This document shows positions 1 to 11,899 of a DNA stretch of 64,000 nucleotides, in pieces. Every line of letters begins with the position of its first letter. Position 1 is the first letter of the stretch. The position numbers were made by a program, and so were the translations under genes. Source of the stretch: Aphrophora alni (lineage: Eukaryota; Arthropoda; Insecta; Hemiptera; Aphrophoridae); NCBI GenBank assembly GCA_963513935.1, contig OY740774.1:85088890-85152889 (forward strand). The letters are read 5' to 3'. The notes below the pieces were generated by a model. That model was not told the DNA's origin, did not search any database, and saw only the letters and a list, made by a program, of their open reading frames with translations.

Positions 1-490
1 TCGGTAATGTCAGACCATTTTACACAAGCTTTTATAATTCAGCCTGCAGCCACTTTATGGCAAGTATGCATAAAATAATATTCAGGCCTGCCACCATTTT
101 GTCAGCAGAGCCTCTAACAAATTTTATCTAGGACTGCCATCATTCCAAACAATAAAGTCCCTGAAAAATCTTACTCACGTTTGCCACCATTTAGTCAGCA
201 TATCCATTAATAAATATTATCCAGGACTTTCATTATTCCAAACAATAAAGTCCCCTACAAATCTTATTTAGACCTGCCAATACTAAGTGAACATAGCTAC
301 TAACAAATACTATCTAAGACTACCATCATTACAATCAATAAAGTCCCTGACACATTTTATTTAGGTCTGCCACCACTTAGTCAGCATAGCCTCTAACGAA
401 TATTATCCAGGAGTGTTATCATTACAAAGAATAAATTACCTCACAAGCATTATTTAGGCCAGTCAGTAATTCAGTCCACAAGACTCCTTA
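1..490. repeat. Degenerate 93-bp tandem repeat (about 5 units)
   Basis: The phrase 'CTGCCACCATTTAGTCAGCAT' in variant forms recurs at about 87, 180, 273, 366 and 459, an exact 93-bp spacing. Each unit also carries a diverged 'CATTCCAAACAATAAAGTCC' segment. Units differ by many substitutions, so the array is old. It may continue off the left edge, where a weaker copy (about 37-80) is out of register. No coding potential is seen. Confidence 0.8.
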
Positions 491-2357
491 ATAAACCAGA
501 TTTTTTTTCTTGTCTTTGTTTGTCCTCTTTATAATATATGTTATTTAAAAATGGATATTCTAGTTCTAAAGTAAATACTGAATTTGCTTATAATTATAAA
601 ATCAAAAGTTGTTTCCGCTAAAGAGTTTATCACGAGTATTCTTTGTGTCTTGGCTGAGTAATAACTCCTACATTTAGAATCGAAGCACGTATAACAGTCA
701 CGGATGACAGAGTTTCCAAAAAGACTGTAATAGTTAGACATTTAAATTTGAAATATTTAAATAAAACTAATACAGTGCGGTCACTTAAATACTTTAGAGC
801 ATTGTTAAGTTTCCCAAGAATATCTTCATATATAAAGAGAGTAGGATGTGTTTTTGAAACTCAGCCAAGTTGGGTAATCGAATAGCTATCGCTGTTTCTC
901 TTTATTCTTACTCGCGATATTTCTTATATTACTGGCAAACTGCGAACACAAGAAAATTGTCTGCTATTTGGAAACTGAGACTAATGGAAACTGCCACAAT
1001 TATAGATATGGATCCCTAGTTTTGACTTAAGTTTGAAAGGAGTTTGATTAGATGTTTATTCTTGTTGTTTAAAGTCGAAAAAGGAACGATAAAACACGGC
1101 TATTTTTAAACTCCTAACCGTCTGATACTGTAATAAAGTTCTGGTCGGAAAAGAAATAGTGTTGGTCAAATGATATCCTAATAATAAACATGAACAAGAA
1201 GGATCTTACCCAAAACTAGACTGAGAAATATAGGAAATCCATCAATGGTGCTTCGGGCAGGCCACAACTAGTGAATTCCTAAGGACTAGAAATGAAATAG
1301 TTAAATTAGATAAAAATCATTAACAAGAAGTCATTACCATCAAATACATCATGAAGCCAGTGGAGATAATAGGTTGGGAAGGGTACTCCATTGGAATTTT
1401 AATAAAGAATATCGTGTAGTTTGTCGCTGGAAAGTTCATTTAATGTAAAACAGAATAAAGTCAAACCCAATACCATTCATTTTGCACTATTAAAAATGGT
1501 AAAATATGATATAAAATTAACGTTACCAAGCTTATCACCCACTAATCCTGTTTGCTGCACTGTTTTTATTAAAAAACTAAACTACCCAATATATTTCCTT
1601 TAAGTTCCAATTGGACCTCTCACATCAACTCAATATACATTACTGTGGATCATGAGTTCCAACACAATAATACTGCCAATAACTATATAAGCAAAAGCCT
1701 TTCAAGCCTTTAAAATAAAAGGATTCATCTCTAACTTACTGTAAATATCTAATGACAGCCAAATTAGATAAGCTAAATATGAATTATTAAATGGTAGAAA
1801 TAATCAAAATGAAATTAAATTTTCAATTATTAATTTAATAAATAGAAACTAAAAGGACTTTAAATTTAACATAAATATGACAGTTTTTAACTTTAACATT
1901 TAGCCAGTTGTGAGAGTTTGTGAACTTTTGAACACTCAAGGCTAAATGTAATTAGTGATATTACATTCCCTGTGTTCCTAAAGTCCAGTAACATTGCAGT
2001 GTTGGTTTAATGTTGGTTATTCGGGTACCAAACTTAAATTGTTAAACTTTGAAGCGTAGAATGGACCCTTACCTTTAAATATAAAACAAGAGAAATTTAA
2101 GATTAAATTACATTTTATTTCTTTTTTAAAAAATTTATTGATGCAATGAAAATATCTTCTTAGAAATGCTTTTTCAGCATGCAGATTAGTCTAATGGAGT
2201 GCTGATGTCAAGCAGCATTGTTTAAGGTTATTGTCCAAAGATAAACCTTTGTTCATTCTTGCAGCAGTTTTTGTAATAATTCTAGTTAGCGGATTCTAGG
2301 TACGATATTATTGTTATTGGAGGTAGATTACTTTAATAAATATCAGGTCAGATCCTT
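491..2357. other. AT-rich non-coding stretch
   Basis: No gene, RNA or clear repeat is recognised. The short open frames at 541-741 (minus) and 1421-1603 (plus) have no recognisable domain, and their composition is that of chance frames in AT-rich DNA. Confidence 0.6.
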
Positions 2358-2629
2358 GATTAGTATCTTATTTAAAACAAATTTAATATAACGTTTTACA
2401 TCTAAAAATAAAATATCCCAACATATTTACGTACACTGCTAATCCTAGATTAGTATCTTATTTAAAACAAATTTAATATAACGTTTTACATCTAAAAATA
2501 AAATATCCCAACATATTTACGTACACTGCTAATCCTAGATTAGTATCTTATTTAAAACAAATTTAATATAACGTTTTACATCTAAAAATAAAAATAAAAT
2601 ATACCATCATATTTACGTACACTGCTAAT
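2358..2629. repeat. 90-bp tandem triplication
   Basis: Three head-to-tail copies start at 2358, 2448 and 2538 with 'GATTAGTATCTTATTTAAAA'. The first two read identical over all 90 bases. The third has a short insertion in its A-rich part (extra AAATAA) and a few substitutions. Identity between copies 1 and 2 implies recent slippage or unequal exchange. No coding function is seen. Confidence 0.92.
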
Positions 2630-3849
2630 TAAATGTACATATTCTTCCTGATTATACTACCTGGTCATGTGTAATATTGAACCATTTTGTAAGTGAAGTC
2701 CTTTCATAAGTCTTATAAAAACCTTCCTTTAAAACTCCATTTTGATTAACCCTTTAGAATATCGTTCGTACCCGTTTCATTATACAACCCTTCCAATTAT
2801 GGCATCAATTAATGATTGTTGTAGAGTTAAATAATTATTGTTGTTATTTATGTTATTAAAATAAACTTTGTGTAAAAATACAAGGACACTTTTAAAATAT
2901 TTTTAACAATTATTAAATATAGTAGAGTTTTTATATTTGTGTATATAAAGAATAGATTTTTTTTTAATGTAATTTAAATTATACATATTTATAATTACAA
3001 GAACTGTTCAAAATTGCATTATTGACATTATATTAAAATAGCATTTTCAAATACTTTATAGAGAACGCTAAAATATTTTAAGCAAATACTAAAAAATAAT
3101 TATAAATCACCAATAGTTAGTAACAATAAATAGCTTGCTGTTTCGTATTATCAAAACCTATTAAATCCCCTTACTTGAAATAGTCTTAAATGAAATATCG
3201 TATCATTTTTGTTTTAAACATAATTTAATACAGAAATAAATATTTAAAATCCTCTTTAATGCATCCTTCAAAGGAAGACATTTCCTGTGATCTTGAATAT
3301 CATAGTTAAACATTATTAAATGTAACTAGAAAATAATTTTAGTAAACTACTTTAACAAAAGTATCATATATTTATTGCTATTTGAATAGTTATAATTTTG
3401 TAATCGTCAAGCCAATTAGTAAGTTTGAAAAAAAAAATCAAAAAATAACGAAACCTTACAATATTATAGTTACTATAATTGAAGAAAGCTTTTATTGATT
3501 TAAAAAATGTATAATTCATTTAACAAGTATGTCTATTTATTTCCATTTATAAAATAAATCAACCGTAACTTTATAGTTATTTTAAAAGAAGTTCATGAAC
3601 GCTACATAGTACTTACCCAGTCCGATCATACAATCTAATACTAGTAGATATTCTAAATATTAAACTCAATAGTTGGTTTCTTGAGCCTTGTAGAAAATGT
3701 TAAATGTATTGATAGATCAAGGGGTCTTACCCAGTAGAGTAAGTTTGTTTAAAGAGTTATTACACAGATTTTCTCAATCTCGAAATTGTATATACAGTAA
3801 TGTTACATTGTTGTAGTTTGCTAGGCCTTGAAAGGGGTTGAAGATATGT
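2630..3849. other. AT-rich non-coding stretch
   Basis: Very A+T-rich sequence with long A and T runs and no recognised gene or repeat. Confidence 0.6.
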
Positions 3850-4870
3850 ATACAGGATGTTTCAAGAAGGACTTTACAACTTTGAAAATTCATATAAATT
3901 TAATGAAACAAGGTACGGAGCTGGTTTTGATGTTGTTTTAAAGGAAAACACTTCAAGTTTTTTTACCTTAAACTAAAGATGTGGCTTCCGTTGGTTATCC
4001 TGCAGACATCCCATCTGTAGTCGATTTCTTCCCAGACTCGCACTAGCATTTCAGGTGTAACTTGCTCAGCGGCAGCGTAAATTCTTGCTCCAAGTTCAGG
4101 TAGAGTGGGCGGCAAAGGAGGTACGTACACCATATCTTTTATGAAATCCCAGAAGAAAAAATGTAGTGGTGTCAGGTCTGGGGAACAGGGGCATGCAATT
4201 GGCGCAGCACGGCCAATCCATTGACCTGGAAAGCGGTCATTGAAAAAATCCCGGAAGTCAGTCAGATAGTGTGGTGGTGGGCCATCTTGCATGAAGGAAC
4301 ATTTCGTTCTTGGTCATCGATCTGTGGTATCAAAAATTTTTGCAACATATCAAGGTACACAATTCCGTTGATTGTTCTCTCTTGGAAAAACAAAGAGGCC
4401 CTACATTTTCCTCTTGTTCAACGCACAAAAACGTTCACTTTAGGGCTATCACGAACATGTTGCAATGTTTCATGCGGATTTTCACTGCCCTAAATCCTAC
4501 AGTTATGTGTGTTAACCTTGCCACTTAAGTGAAAAGTTGACTCGTCAGAAAAGATTATGTTGTCCAAGAAATGTTCATCATCATCCACTCGATTTAACAT
4601 ATCCACACAGAAGTTCTTGAGGGCAATCTTATCAGTGTCTTTAATTGCTTGTAAAAGCTAATATCGGTACGGTTTCAAATGCAATCGTTTTCTATATACA
4701 TGCTAAACTGTCGTATGTGGGACTTGCAACTCACGAGATGCACGCCGGGTCGATTTCGTAGGGCTGTTGACAAAACTTTGTCTCACTTACTCATCTATGC
4801 CACTCATAAATTGTAGGCCTACTAGGAGGATCCTTAGCGTACTTGGTACAAAGTCCATTCATTTAATACG
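3850..4870 (-). mobile_element. Decayed Tc1/mariner-superfamily DNA transposon
   Basis: A relic carrying a transposase pseudogene read on the minus strand. The left end, at about 3850, starts 'TACAGGATGTTTCAAGAAGG' and resembles the 'acagggtgt' terminal inverted repeats common in this group of arthropod elements. A matching right-hand repeat was not found, so the right boundary is approximate and that end may be lost. The coding part is described separately. Confidence 0.75.
3963..4862 (-). pseudogene. Mariner-type transposase pseudogene (DDE superfamily)
   Basis: This was a cut-and-paste transposase, which binds the element's terminal repeats and moves it with a DDE/D catalytic triad. Reading the minus strand gives, in order: a piece of the N-terminal helix-turn-helix region (PPSRPTIYEWHR); the linker segment (STRRASRELQVPHTTV); the first catalytic segment (IIFSDESTFHLSG); then an open C-terminal 109-residue frame with the second segment (MQDGPPPHY) and the third (SPDLTPLHFFFW). 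It is dead: several in-frame stops lie between about 4330 and 4720, frames shift, and a stretch after EWHR is missing. At the third catalytic position, where the family normally has Asp after 'TPL', His is present. The family assignment is firm; the exact subfamily is not. No neighbours act with it. Confidence 0.88.
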
Positions 4871-5786
4871 TAACATATTTGATGTTAGAGCAATAGAATC
4901 ATTGGGGCATTAACCTCAAGCCACCGAGGCACACCGAGTGGGCTAAATTCGTTTTTAGATCAGACAATCAACTTTCCAGAAAGATCTATAGGTATTGCAT
5001 AAAATTTACTGTAAATTTCACTGAATGAAGGATAAATCCCGATAGAAGGAGTAAGTCGCGGTCATATTATTTAATATTTATTACTATCAAAGAAGTGCTG
5101 TTTTGTTGAAGTGTGCAGTATTTGTGATACTATTTATTGTTACTTCTTTATTTGTATTCAATTTATTTTTTAACATTAAACGGACGTGTTTTACACATTG
5201 ACTTGTATGATATCGAACGTGAGAGCTGCGTGGAGAAGCCGTATTACAGCACCTTATTATGTTTTTCATTCTACCTTTTTCCTCTACTAAGATTCTAAGC
5301 ATGTTACCAGGCGACTTAAATTATTAAAAAGGTGGAACCAACTGGTAACAATGTTTAATAAAAAAAGACAAATTATATAATTAACAAAGCCAAAATTTAT
5401 TAAATTTAAACGGAAATTTCGACGGATCAGATTTTACCATTTACAGTTATGTAAATACCAGCTTAAGATTACTTGACATCACCAAAAGCTTAATAATGAA
5501 TAAGATTACAAATTGAATCTTCTTTAAAAAAAGGTTTACATGCCCTTAATAAGTAAAAGAGAAACAAAAAAAAATTTAACAATTAAACTTTGACATTTAT
5601 CCCCCTTTTTATACAAACTGTTATAAAAGAATTTAACAATAAAAAAGATTCTATAATCAAAATTAAAATTTTAGTTCAAAAGATATATTAATTCTAACAA
5701 GGTTTCATCATTAAATTACTTATAAAATATCATAATTTTGTTTATTAAATTTCTTACATTCTAGGTTGGCCATAATATAAAGGAAA
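4871..5786. other. Non-coding stretch
   Basis: No gene recognised. The open frame at 5087-5302 (minus, 71 codons) shows no domain. A+T-rich throughout. Confidence 0.55.
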
Positions 5787-5886
5787 TTTTTAAATAGTGA
5801 AAAATTTTTTATACTGAAGTTTTTTAAATATTGAATTTTTTAAATAGTGAAATTTTTAAATATTGAAATTGTTAAATAATGAAATT
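5787..5886. repeat. Short AT-rich minisatellite (about 18-20 bp unit)
   Basis: Successive imperfect repeats of 'TTTTTAAATAGTGAAA' or 'TTTTTAAATATTGAAA', about five or six units. Likely replication-slippage product. Confidence 0.75.
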
Positions 5887-7296
5887 CTTTTCTTTTTTTT
5901 GGATTGACGTCAATTTTTGTTTTATTAATTTTGAAAATAACCCCTTTGGGGCTGTTAGGACCTAAAAGTTTGCATGCAGCTCCACCCAATATATATTTTA
6001 TATTATAAATAATTACATATTATTACACATAAACAGTAAAGGACATATTGTTAAACAGAGTTCAGTTCCAAAAATATATATAAGAACAGGTTGACAATTA
6101 GAGTTAGTATTTTAGATGAAAATCATTTTATGGTGCACTTAGCGACGTTTCAAGTTTTTTTTGTTATAAACATGTCTCAAACAGTTAGGTAGAGTCTTTT
6201 AACAGGCATGCCATTTTGCTGCATAGACTTGCAAAATCCAGAATACAAAATCCAGCAAACTTGGACCAGCTTTTGCTGTTGGAAAGAAACACAGGTCTAA
6301 TAGAGATTTATGCAATCTTATACATGTAATAGCACAAGTTTTCTCTTATTTAAAATGCTTTGTTATTTCATCAAAATCAAGAAAATTATCGTAATTACAG
6401 AAATCCAGAAAAGATTATAATTAAGTCCATTTAGTTGTTAATACTAATAGTATATGAATATCTTGATTTCTGTTTGAAACAAAGACTTATAACAAGGGTT
6501 AGAAATTTTCTAAAAACAAAGACTCTGGTTCAGAAAAACCTTTTTTGCTAGTTTTTTGATATAATCAAAAACTTAATATTTTGACTGCTTAAGATTTAAT
6601 ATGACTGCTCAATACTCAAAGTTTGGCTGCTTAAAGTTTACATTTAGCTTCTGTAAATTATCTTTTAAAGAAAGGAAATGCTTTTATAAGTTATTAAATT
6701 TCAGTAAAAATTTTGAATACAAAAATAAAATACTAAACACATATTTCAATAAACAAAGCTTAAAATATTAACAAATTTTATAGTATAGCAAAATCTGAGA
6801 AATAAGGTACCTGGACTGGTTGTGAAGTGCTGAGAAATTTTGAATAGAAGCACACGCCGTGTTTTATTAAAAACAAAACTCACTGAGACATTATCTCTAC
6901 AATTCTAAAACACTGACATTCTTAGAAAAACACTTATTGCATCGTAACGATTTTTGAATGATTTATCAAATTATTATAACGAGAATTGTAGAGCTTTTTG
7001 CAAATGAAGTCCGATTAGATTTTGGAGCGACTACATGTTCTACTAGGTTGAAGTGAAGTGAATAACGGTATTTTTGACTGGACGTTATCCGGTGATAGAA
7101 AGAGAGAGATATATCATGCGATAGGTTTCTACTTTGGCCTCCAGGTTACACTAGCTATCGGATGCAGGTATATGAGGCAAGGCGGGGGTGAACGGTTGAT
7201 AAATTTAGTACAGATTATTAAGTTAATTTGTATGTAACGTTACAAGCATACGCCTCCCCCCCAGAAATGGACAAAATCAGAGAGCGCAATTTGACC
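5887..7296. other. Non-coding stretch
   Basis: No gene recognised. A small palindrome CCCCTTTGGGG lies at about 5941. From about 7100 to 7370 the base composition is less A+T-rich than its surroundings, and it leads into the tRNA-like relic. Confidence 0.5.
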
Positions 7297-7368
7297 AATC
7301 AGGTTTGCCTTGGATAAAGCGTCGGGAAAGAATACAGGCTTCTAATTCGAGGGTTTCAACCCTGCATG
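7297..7368 (+). repeat. tRNA-like relic (SINE head or tRNA pseudogene)
   Basis: 'TGGATAAAGCGTCGG' at 7311 closely resembles the D-arm (A-box) region of eukaryotic tRNA-Arg. About 25 bases further on, 'GAGGGTTTCAACCCTGC' at 7349 resembles a T-arm (B-box, GGTTCRANYCC) with one extra T. The order and spacing fit a tRNA. The sequence upstream does not pair with the sequence after the T-arm, so there is no acceptor stem and it is not a functional tRNA gene. A tRNA-derived SINE or a degraded tRNA pseudogene are both possible. Confidence 0.5.
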
Positions 7369-8261
7369 TTAAACAAAAATACTGCAGACAGTTTTGAACG
7401 GAATTCATGATTAAGTAGCCGTTCCTAACGGAATTTGTTCTAGACCCATTGCAAGAGATGATTAGCTACAAGTAGGGAGTGTACGTACCAATGATGGTAA
7501 CTGTAAGGAAGGTTGTGCGTTGAGGATGGATTAATTGGTCTTTACTAAAGATCAACTGTTCCTGAACTGTAATTAGTTTTACTTGTGATTTTCCACACTG
7601 GTTTGCATCGGTAAACTCAATATTAACGTAAAAAATTTAACGACATCGGTGAAGCAAATTTTGAAGAAATTAAGTATTTTATAGCAGCCCCATGACCGAT
7701 TTAAAAAAATTATCATTGATAAATCATGAACCACAATATCCGGAGAGATAATGACCAATACATTTTTTTTTGTGTCATAGAAATCAAAATTTGAGAAAAT
7801 CCTAATTTCTTGTTTTTTTCCCTTATGTTTTTTTCTTATTCTAAAAATTTAACTTATAGAATAAACAAACAATATCTTGAGGTATGTATGTGGGCGTATA
7901 TGACCAATACGAAATCTGAATAAAATCGTCAACGCTTGTGGCATTGGGCTGTAGAACACTGCACATATAACGACAGACAGACAGGCTACGTATATGTGGA
8001 AAGTAAAAGTTGACACTGTAGCTCTTTTCATAATAACATGAATTACTCATGACTCTAGTTTTTGTAAACAGTTTGTTCACTTTACCGACATTTAGTCAAA
8101 TAAATTAAAGAAATACAACAATTAATTACTGTGTTCATGATTTACTATTTTTGCATTTTTTACATAACGGCATGGTTCGAAAATATCTGATACAGCAATG
8201 ACAAATACGTTCCACATTTTGTTTGATTGAGGTTTGAGTTATGAGTGCAATTAGTCCGCCA
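7369..8261. other. Non-coding stretch
   Basis: No gene recognised. Two overlapping minus-strand open frames (7841-8080, 7849-8031) have no domain. A short 'GACAGACAGACAGG' run lies at about 7971. Confidence 0.5.
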
Positions 8262-8462
8262 TTTATTAATCAACTGATTGCAATAATTTAAAACAGGCAG
8301 TGGTATGACTTCCCATTATAAATCATGTTCCCCTGTTCCACATACGACACTAATTGCTGCAAACTTTTGGGTCAGAGTCGTATAATAAATAGTTTAATAA
8401 CAGCTGCTAAATTGACAGCCATGTTTAGTTCTGGGCGGCAATCATGAAACACTGCGTGTTAT
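8262..8462 (+). repeat. Block A, copy 1 (paired with 28,003-28,212)
   Basis: Shares a colinear string of motifs with the second copy: 'CAATAATTTAAAACAGGC' versus 'AAATAATTTAAAACAGGC', then 'TTCCACATACGACACTAA', then a GG.GGCAATC segment followed by AAACACTGC. The sequences between these diverge with small indels. Function unknown; no frame is conserved. First member of a series of blocks (A, B, purine tract, C, E) repeated in the same order about 20 kb downstream. Confidence 0.8.
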
Positions 8463-8944
8463 TGGCTATTTATCAATTTTAAACCTCTCTTTTTCATTTT
8501 ACATACATTTTAATTTAAATGATATATGTTATAAGAATTATAATTTCATTTATAAAAAAAATAATTAAAATTTTAAATGTTATTATTTAAAATTTGTATT
8601 AAACAAACTACGGTATTATTTATTAAAAAAAAAAAAAAGTCAAAGTCCATGCTATAGATTTTATTGACTATTTATACCGACTATTATTACAAAACAAAGT
8701 TAAGAATACGTGTGACTAATTTATCAAAGAAAACTACAGGAATTGAGTAGGAATAATATATAATGTTATTTGTACAAAGTTCGTTGATTATAATTTAGAA
8801 GTATTTCTGATATTCCTGACCAAGTTGAATACATAAAACATGTATTAAATTTTAATTTGAAGCAGAAAGTGGAGTTATAAAAACAAGTTAATCAGTATAC
8901 TACCCTCCGGCTGTTTTTAAAGGTATTGTATTTTAAAACACACT
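8463..8944. other. Non-coding stretch between blocks A and B
   Basis: AT-rich, with an A13 run near 8625. Nothing recognised. Confidence 0.5.
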
Positions 8945-9085
8945 TCTGTTAGAAGGGTTTCCTCACAGTTGTGTTGGACACATACTTCAACGTAAGGTTT
9001 ATTACATTGCGTGTCCATAATGTAATTGGACAACACTTACACATCAGGGAATTATTGAGATAAAACAAACTGTTGAGTGAATTAT
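8945..9085 (+). repeat. Block B, copy 1 (paired with 29,062-29,185)
   Basis: Contains 'AAGGGTTTCCTCACAG', then TG.TGGACA.A..ACTTCA.CGTA, then a TAATTGGA.... ATAAAACAAACT tail, all shared in order with the second copy. Minus-strand translations of both copies give similar peptides (PITLW, VRKPF). The differences are mostly amino-acid-changing and the frames run straight into low-complexity DNA, so I do not call a gene. Confidence 0.8.
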
Positions 9086-9109
9086 GTGTTGTGTTAGTGT
9101 ATAATAGCT

Positions 9110-9990
9110 GAGACAAAGAATTGAGGGGTAGAGAAAGAGGGTAGGACAAAAGGAAACTATAGATAGATGAATGAAATGAAGAGTAATAGAGGGAATATAG
9201 GTAAGAGAGAGGATTAAGGCTTATATAAATATATATTTTTAAATACACAAGGAGGAAGGTAAGTATTGAGCAAGAGAAGGAAATGGAGTGTAGGACGGAG
9301 AAAATGTGGAAAGAAGGAGGGAGAGAGATGTGGAAAGAAACAAGGAAAATATTAGATGGAGAAAGGTGAGGAGAAAAGGAGTGCAATAGAAATTAAAAGT
9401 GGAAAGAAGAAATAAATGGGAAGTAGGTACAGAAATGTAAGGAAAAAGAAGGCTAGGTTAGATATGAGATTAGGAGGAATGGATAGATAAAGATATTCTT
9501 TATGTTAAGGGCGGAACACTTAGAATATTCTCTTCCATTTAAATCCAAGAGCTACACTGGTATGGAGTAAAGGAAGAACAACAACACGAAGAGAAAGAGG
9601 AAACGGTAGGGAGGCAGATTGATTGAATGCAAAGGAGGGAAAGGAAACTTGGAGAGAAGTGATGAGAGAAAAGGATAAAACGGGGGGGGGGCAAGCAGAG
9701 AAATATCCGAAGGCAGATTGAAAGAAAGAAAGAAGGGTGATGTGGAGATTAGGAGATTTAGGAGGGAGATGGACATATAGAGGATCGACAGTTGATGAAT
9801 GAGGCAGAGAGATGTAAAATGATAGAGGGTAGGTTAGAAGGGAGAGAGATGTGGAAATTAAGAATGAGAAGGGTGTAGAGAGAAGGTAGAGGAACGACAT
9901 GAATAGAAGGTGAGAGTGGGAAGGAATGAGAACTTTATAGAGAGTGTGGAATAGGTGATAGAGCTCATGGGTAAAGAAGATGGTGGGCAC
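9110..9990 (+). repeat. Purine-rich (polypurine) tract, about 0.9 kb
   Basis: The plus strand is dominated by A and G (runs such as GAAAGAAAGAAAGAAGGG, GGAGGGAGAGAG) over nearly 900 bp, with frequent single T or C interruptions. Three apparent minus-strand frames here (8949-9386, 9520-9990, 9552-9776) are Ser/Leu/Phe/Pro-rich products of the composition bias, not genes. A similar tract follows block B in the second copy. Such tracts can adopt triplex structures; that is general knowledge, not shown here. Confidence 0.85.
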
Positions 9991-10329
9991 TAAGCAATGA
10001 AATGTGATTGGAATTTTATTGTTTATATTTTAGTGCATTTTAAAATAAATCGTGTTATTTTAAAAGTTAATTTATATAATTTTATTTTTGTATACGTTAT
10101 GCAATTTTTCAAAAAGTTGTTTAGCTTCATCAAACTAAAGTCCTAAGGCCAAATTTTAAACTCTAATATTATTTTTTTCATTTATTATCAGACACGATAA
10201 ATGTAAAAGATTGACCAGGACATATTTCTAAAAATGTATGTGTTTTGACCCTTCAAACAAGGTCAGTTAAAAAAGTGAAGTAGAAATTTTTGCGACTACT
10301 ACACAAACTCTATTTTTTAAATATTTTTT

Positions 10330-10560
10330 ATAGAAATTTCGTGCATTTACATCTAAACATTCACGAGTTTGTGTCTCGTAAACTTGTTTAACATATTCAG
10401 TATCAGTAAAGACTTGTGAAACATACTGTAGTACTTCTCTTAAGTCTAAAGTTCAATGTGAGAATGTGTCACTAAGACAGGAATCCAATATCCGTTAAAT
10501 ACCACTGCTCCATTTCCATAGCCTTTGTGATATTTAATTTCCTTTGACCAATGTGTGCAA
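10330..10560 (+). repeat. Block C, copy 1 (paired with 31,240-31,450)
   Basis: Shared motifs in order: GTGTCTC.TAAAC, AGTAA.GACTTGTGAAACATACT, ACTTCTCTTAA, CAATGTGAGAA.GTGTCACTAAGA, then 'AATCCAATATCCGTTAAATA' and on to GATATTTAATTTCCT. The last ~75 bp is the best-conserved part of the whole duplication. On the minus strand that core is open in both copies and ends at the same stop. Confidence 0.85.
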
Positions 10561-11379
10561 ATATCATTACACTGTGTTAAGAAGTCTCTATAATATAAAC
10601 ATTTCTATAAGTGTCCTTTCAATACTGGAAATGTACAACTGTAAGTGTGAAAATTGGATTTAATGAACTACCCATTTCCGTACCGTCATCCTGGTGATAT
10701 ATCTTATTGTTTAATTGGAAATAATTAAATTCAGTGCATAATATAATAAGATCCCTAATAACGCTTATAGATAGGTTAGTTTCTCTTTATGATTATTGTA
10801 ACCTGAAAGCCTATTTTCAGTTATTTTAAAAGTTTCCTGAGTATTAGAGAAATGATTCTCGACACCGAAGCGAATTAATCCAGCATGCTACATTATTTTC
10901 ATTTTCCTCTATAATTAAACGAAAACTTTAGAATTTTAAACAAAAGGGTTAAAATTCTCATAAGATAATATTTAAATAATTTCCTGCATGAGAAATCCCA
11001 GGAGATAACTTCCGCTTATTCCAAAAATGGGAATCATTACGCGATCGAAGATTACACTCTTTAAAAAGAGATAATAAAGGATTGTTTACCTCTATAAATA
11101 GTTAGAACATATTTCTCTTGGCTCCATATCTTATAATCAATTCCTTTGTGTATTGTAGGCTATTGTTGTTGTGGTTTTATCTGATCTCGTTTGTATTTAA
11201 GTCTCTTAGTTTAGATTTAGTCTTGCACCTCGACCTTAGTGTAGAGTCCAGCTCTACAGCAGGGCGCTTCATCGTGCTGGTATAATTTAAAAATGTTTTT
11301 ATGATTTGTTGAATATTTATTTTCCTTAATAACTTTGAATGATCAGACCTAATTTTAGAATTTAAATCTCTTCTTAGAT
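10561..11379. other. Non-coding stretch
   Basis: No gene recognised. 11,210-11,285 is slightly richer in G+C (GAGTCCAGCTCTACAGCAGGG) but does not fit a tRNA pattern. Confidence 0.5.
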
Positions 11380-11530
11380 TATAAATTTAGTTTTATTTTT
11401 CAACACGGCCTAGGTTACTACATCATGATTATGTTTTTCTCTATTGCATGTTATAATTTTACACTTGATAACAACAGTTGATTTATACTTTCAAAACGTC
11501 GGATATTAATTGTCTATACACAAATGCTGT
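11380..11530 (+). repeat. Dispersed repeat, related to the insertion at 13,402-13,620
   Basis: A string of shared motifs links this stretch to about 13,455-13,590: AACA.GGCC.. TAGG.TAC, GTTTTCTCT, TT.ACACTTGA, then an AAACG segment and TACACAAAT. It is therefore a second, older copy of the element that inserted at 13.4 kb. Family unknown. Confidence 0.6.
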
Positions 11531-11893
11531 CAAATGTGCATTCAAACCATATTAACATTATTGGATACCTTCAATATTAATGACAGTGACATATTGTTAC
11601 GTTAACATACAGTTTGAAAGAAAACTATGGAAAAGTTCCACATCTCTGGTTCTACTCCAATTATAAAAACGAGAGATTCCATCATTACTGAACATCTATC
11701 TGCAGGATGGTTCAAAATTTGTTAAAAAATACAGAGCGTTGCAACACTTTACAAAATCTTTTTTTTTTTCGATACTTATATGGTATTGGGGTTTTTAAAG
11801 CTATTAAGATCAGTATGTTGCAAACAGTTGTTGAATGTTTATGTCTATATTAAAAATTACAGAGTTATGTATTATAAAACAATATCTTTTATA

Positions 11894-11899
11894 ATTATA

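Noticed and set aside
8949..9990. Minus-strand open frames of 145, 156 and 74 codons
   Set aside because: They translate a purine-rich tract; the products are Ser/Leu/Phe/Pro-rich low-complexity strings without domains, and the frames overlap each other.
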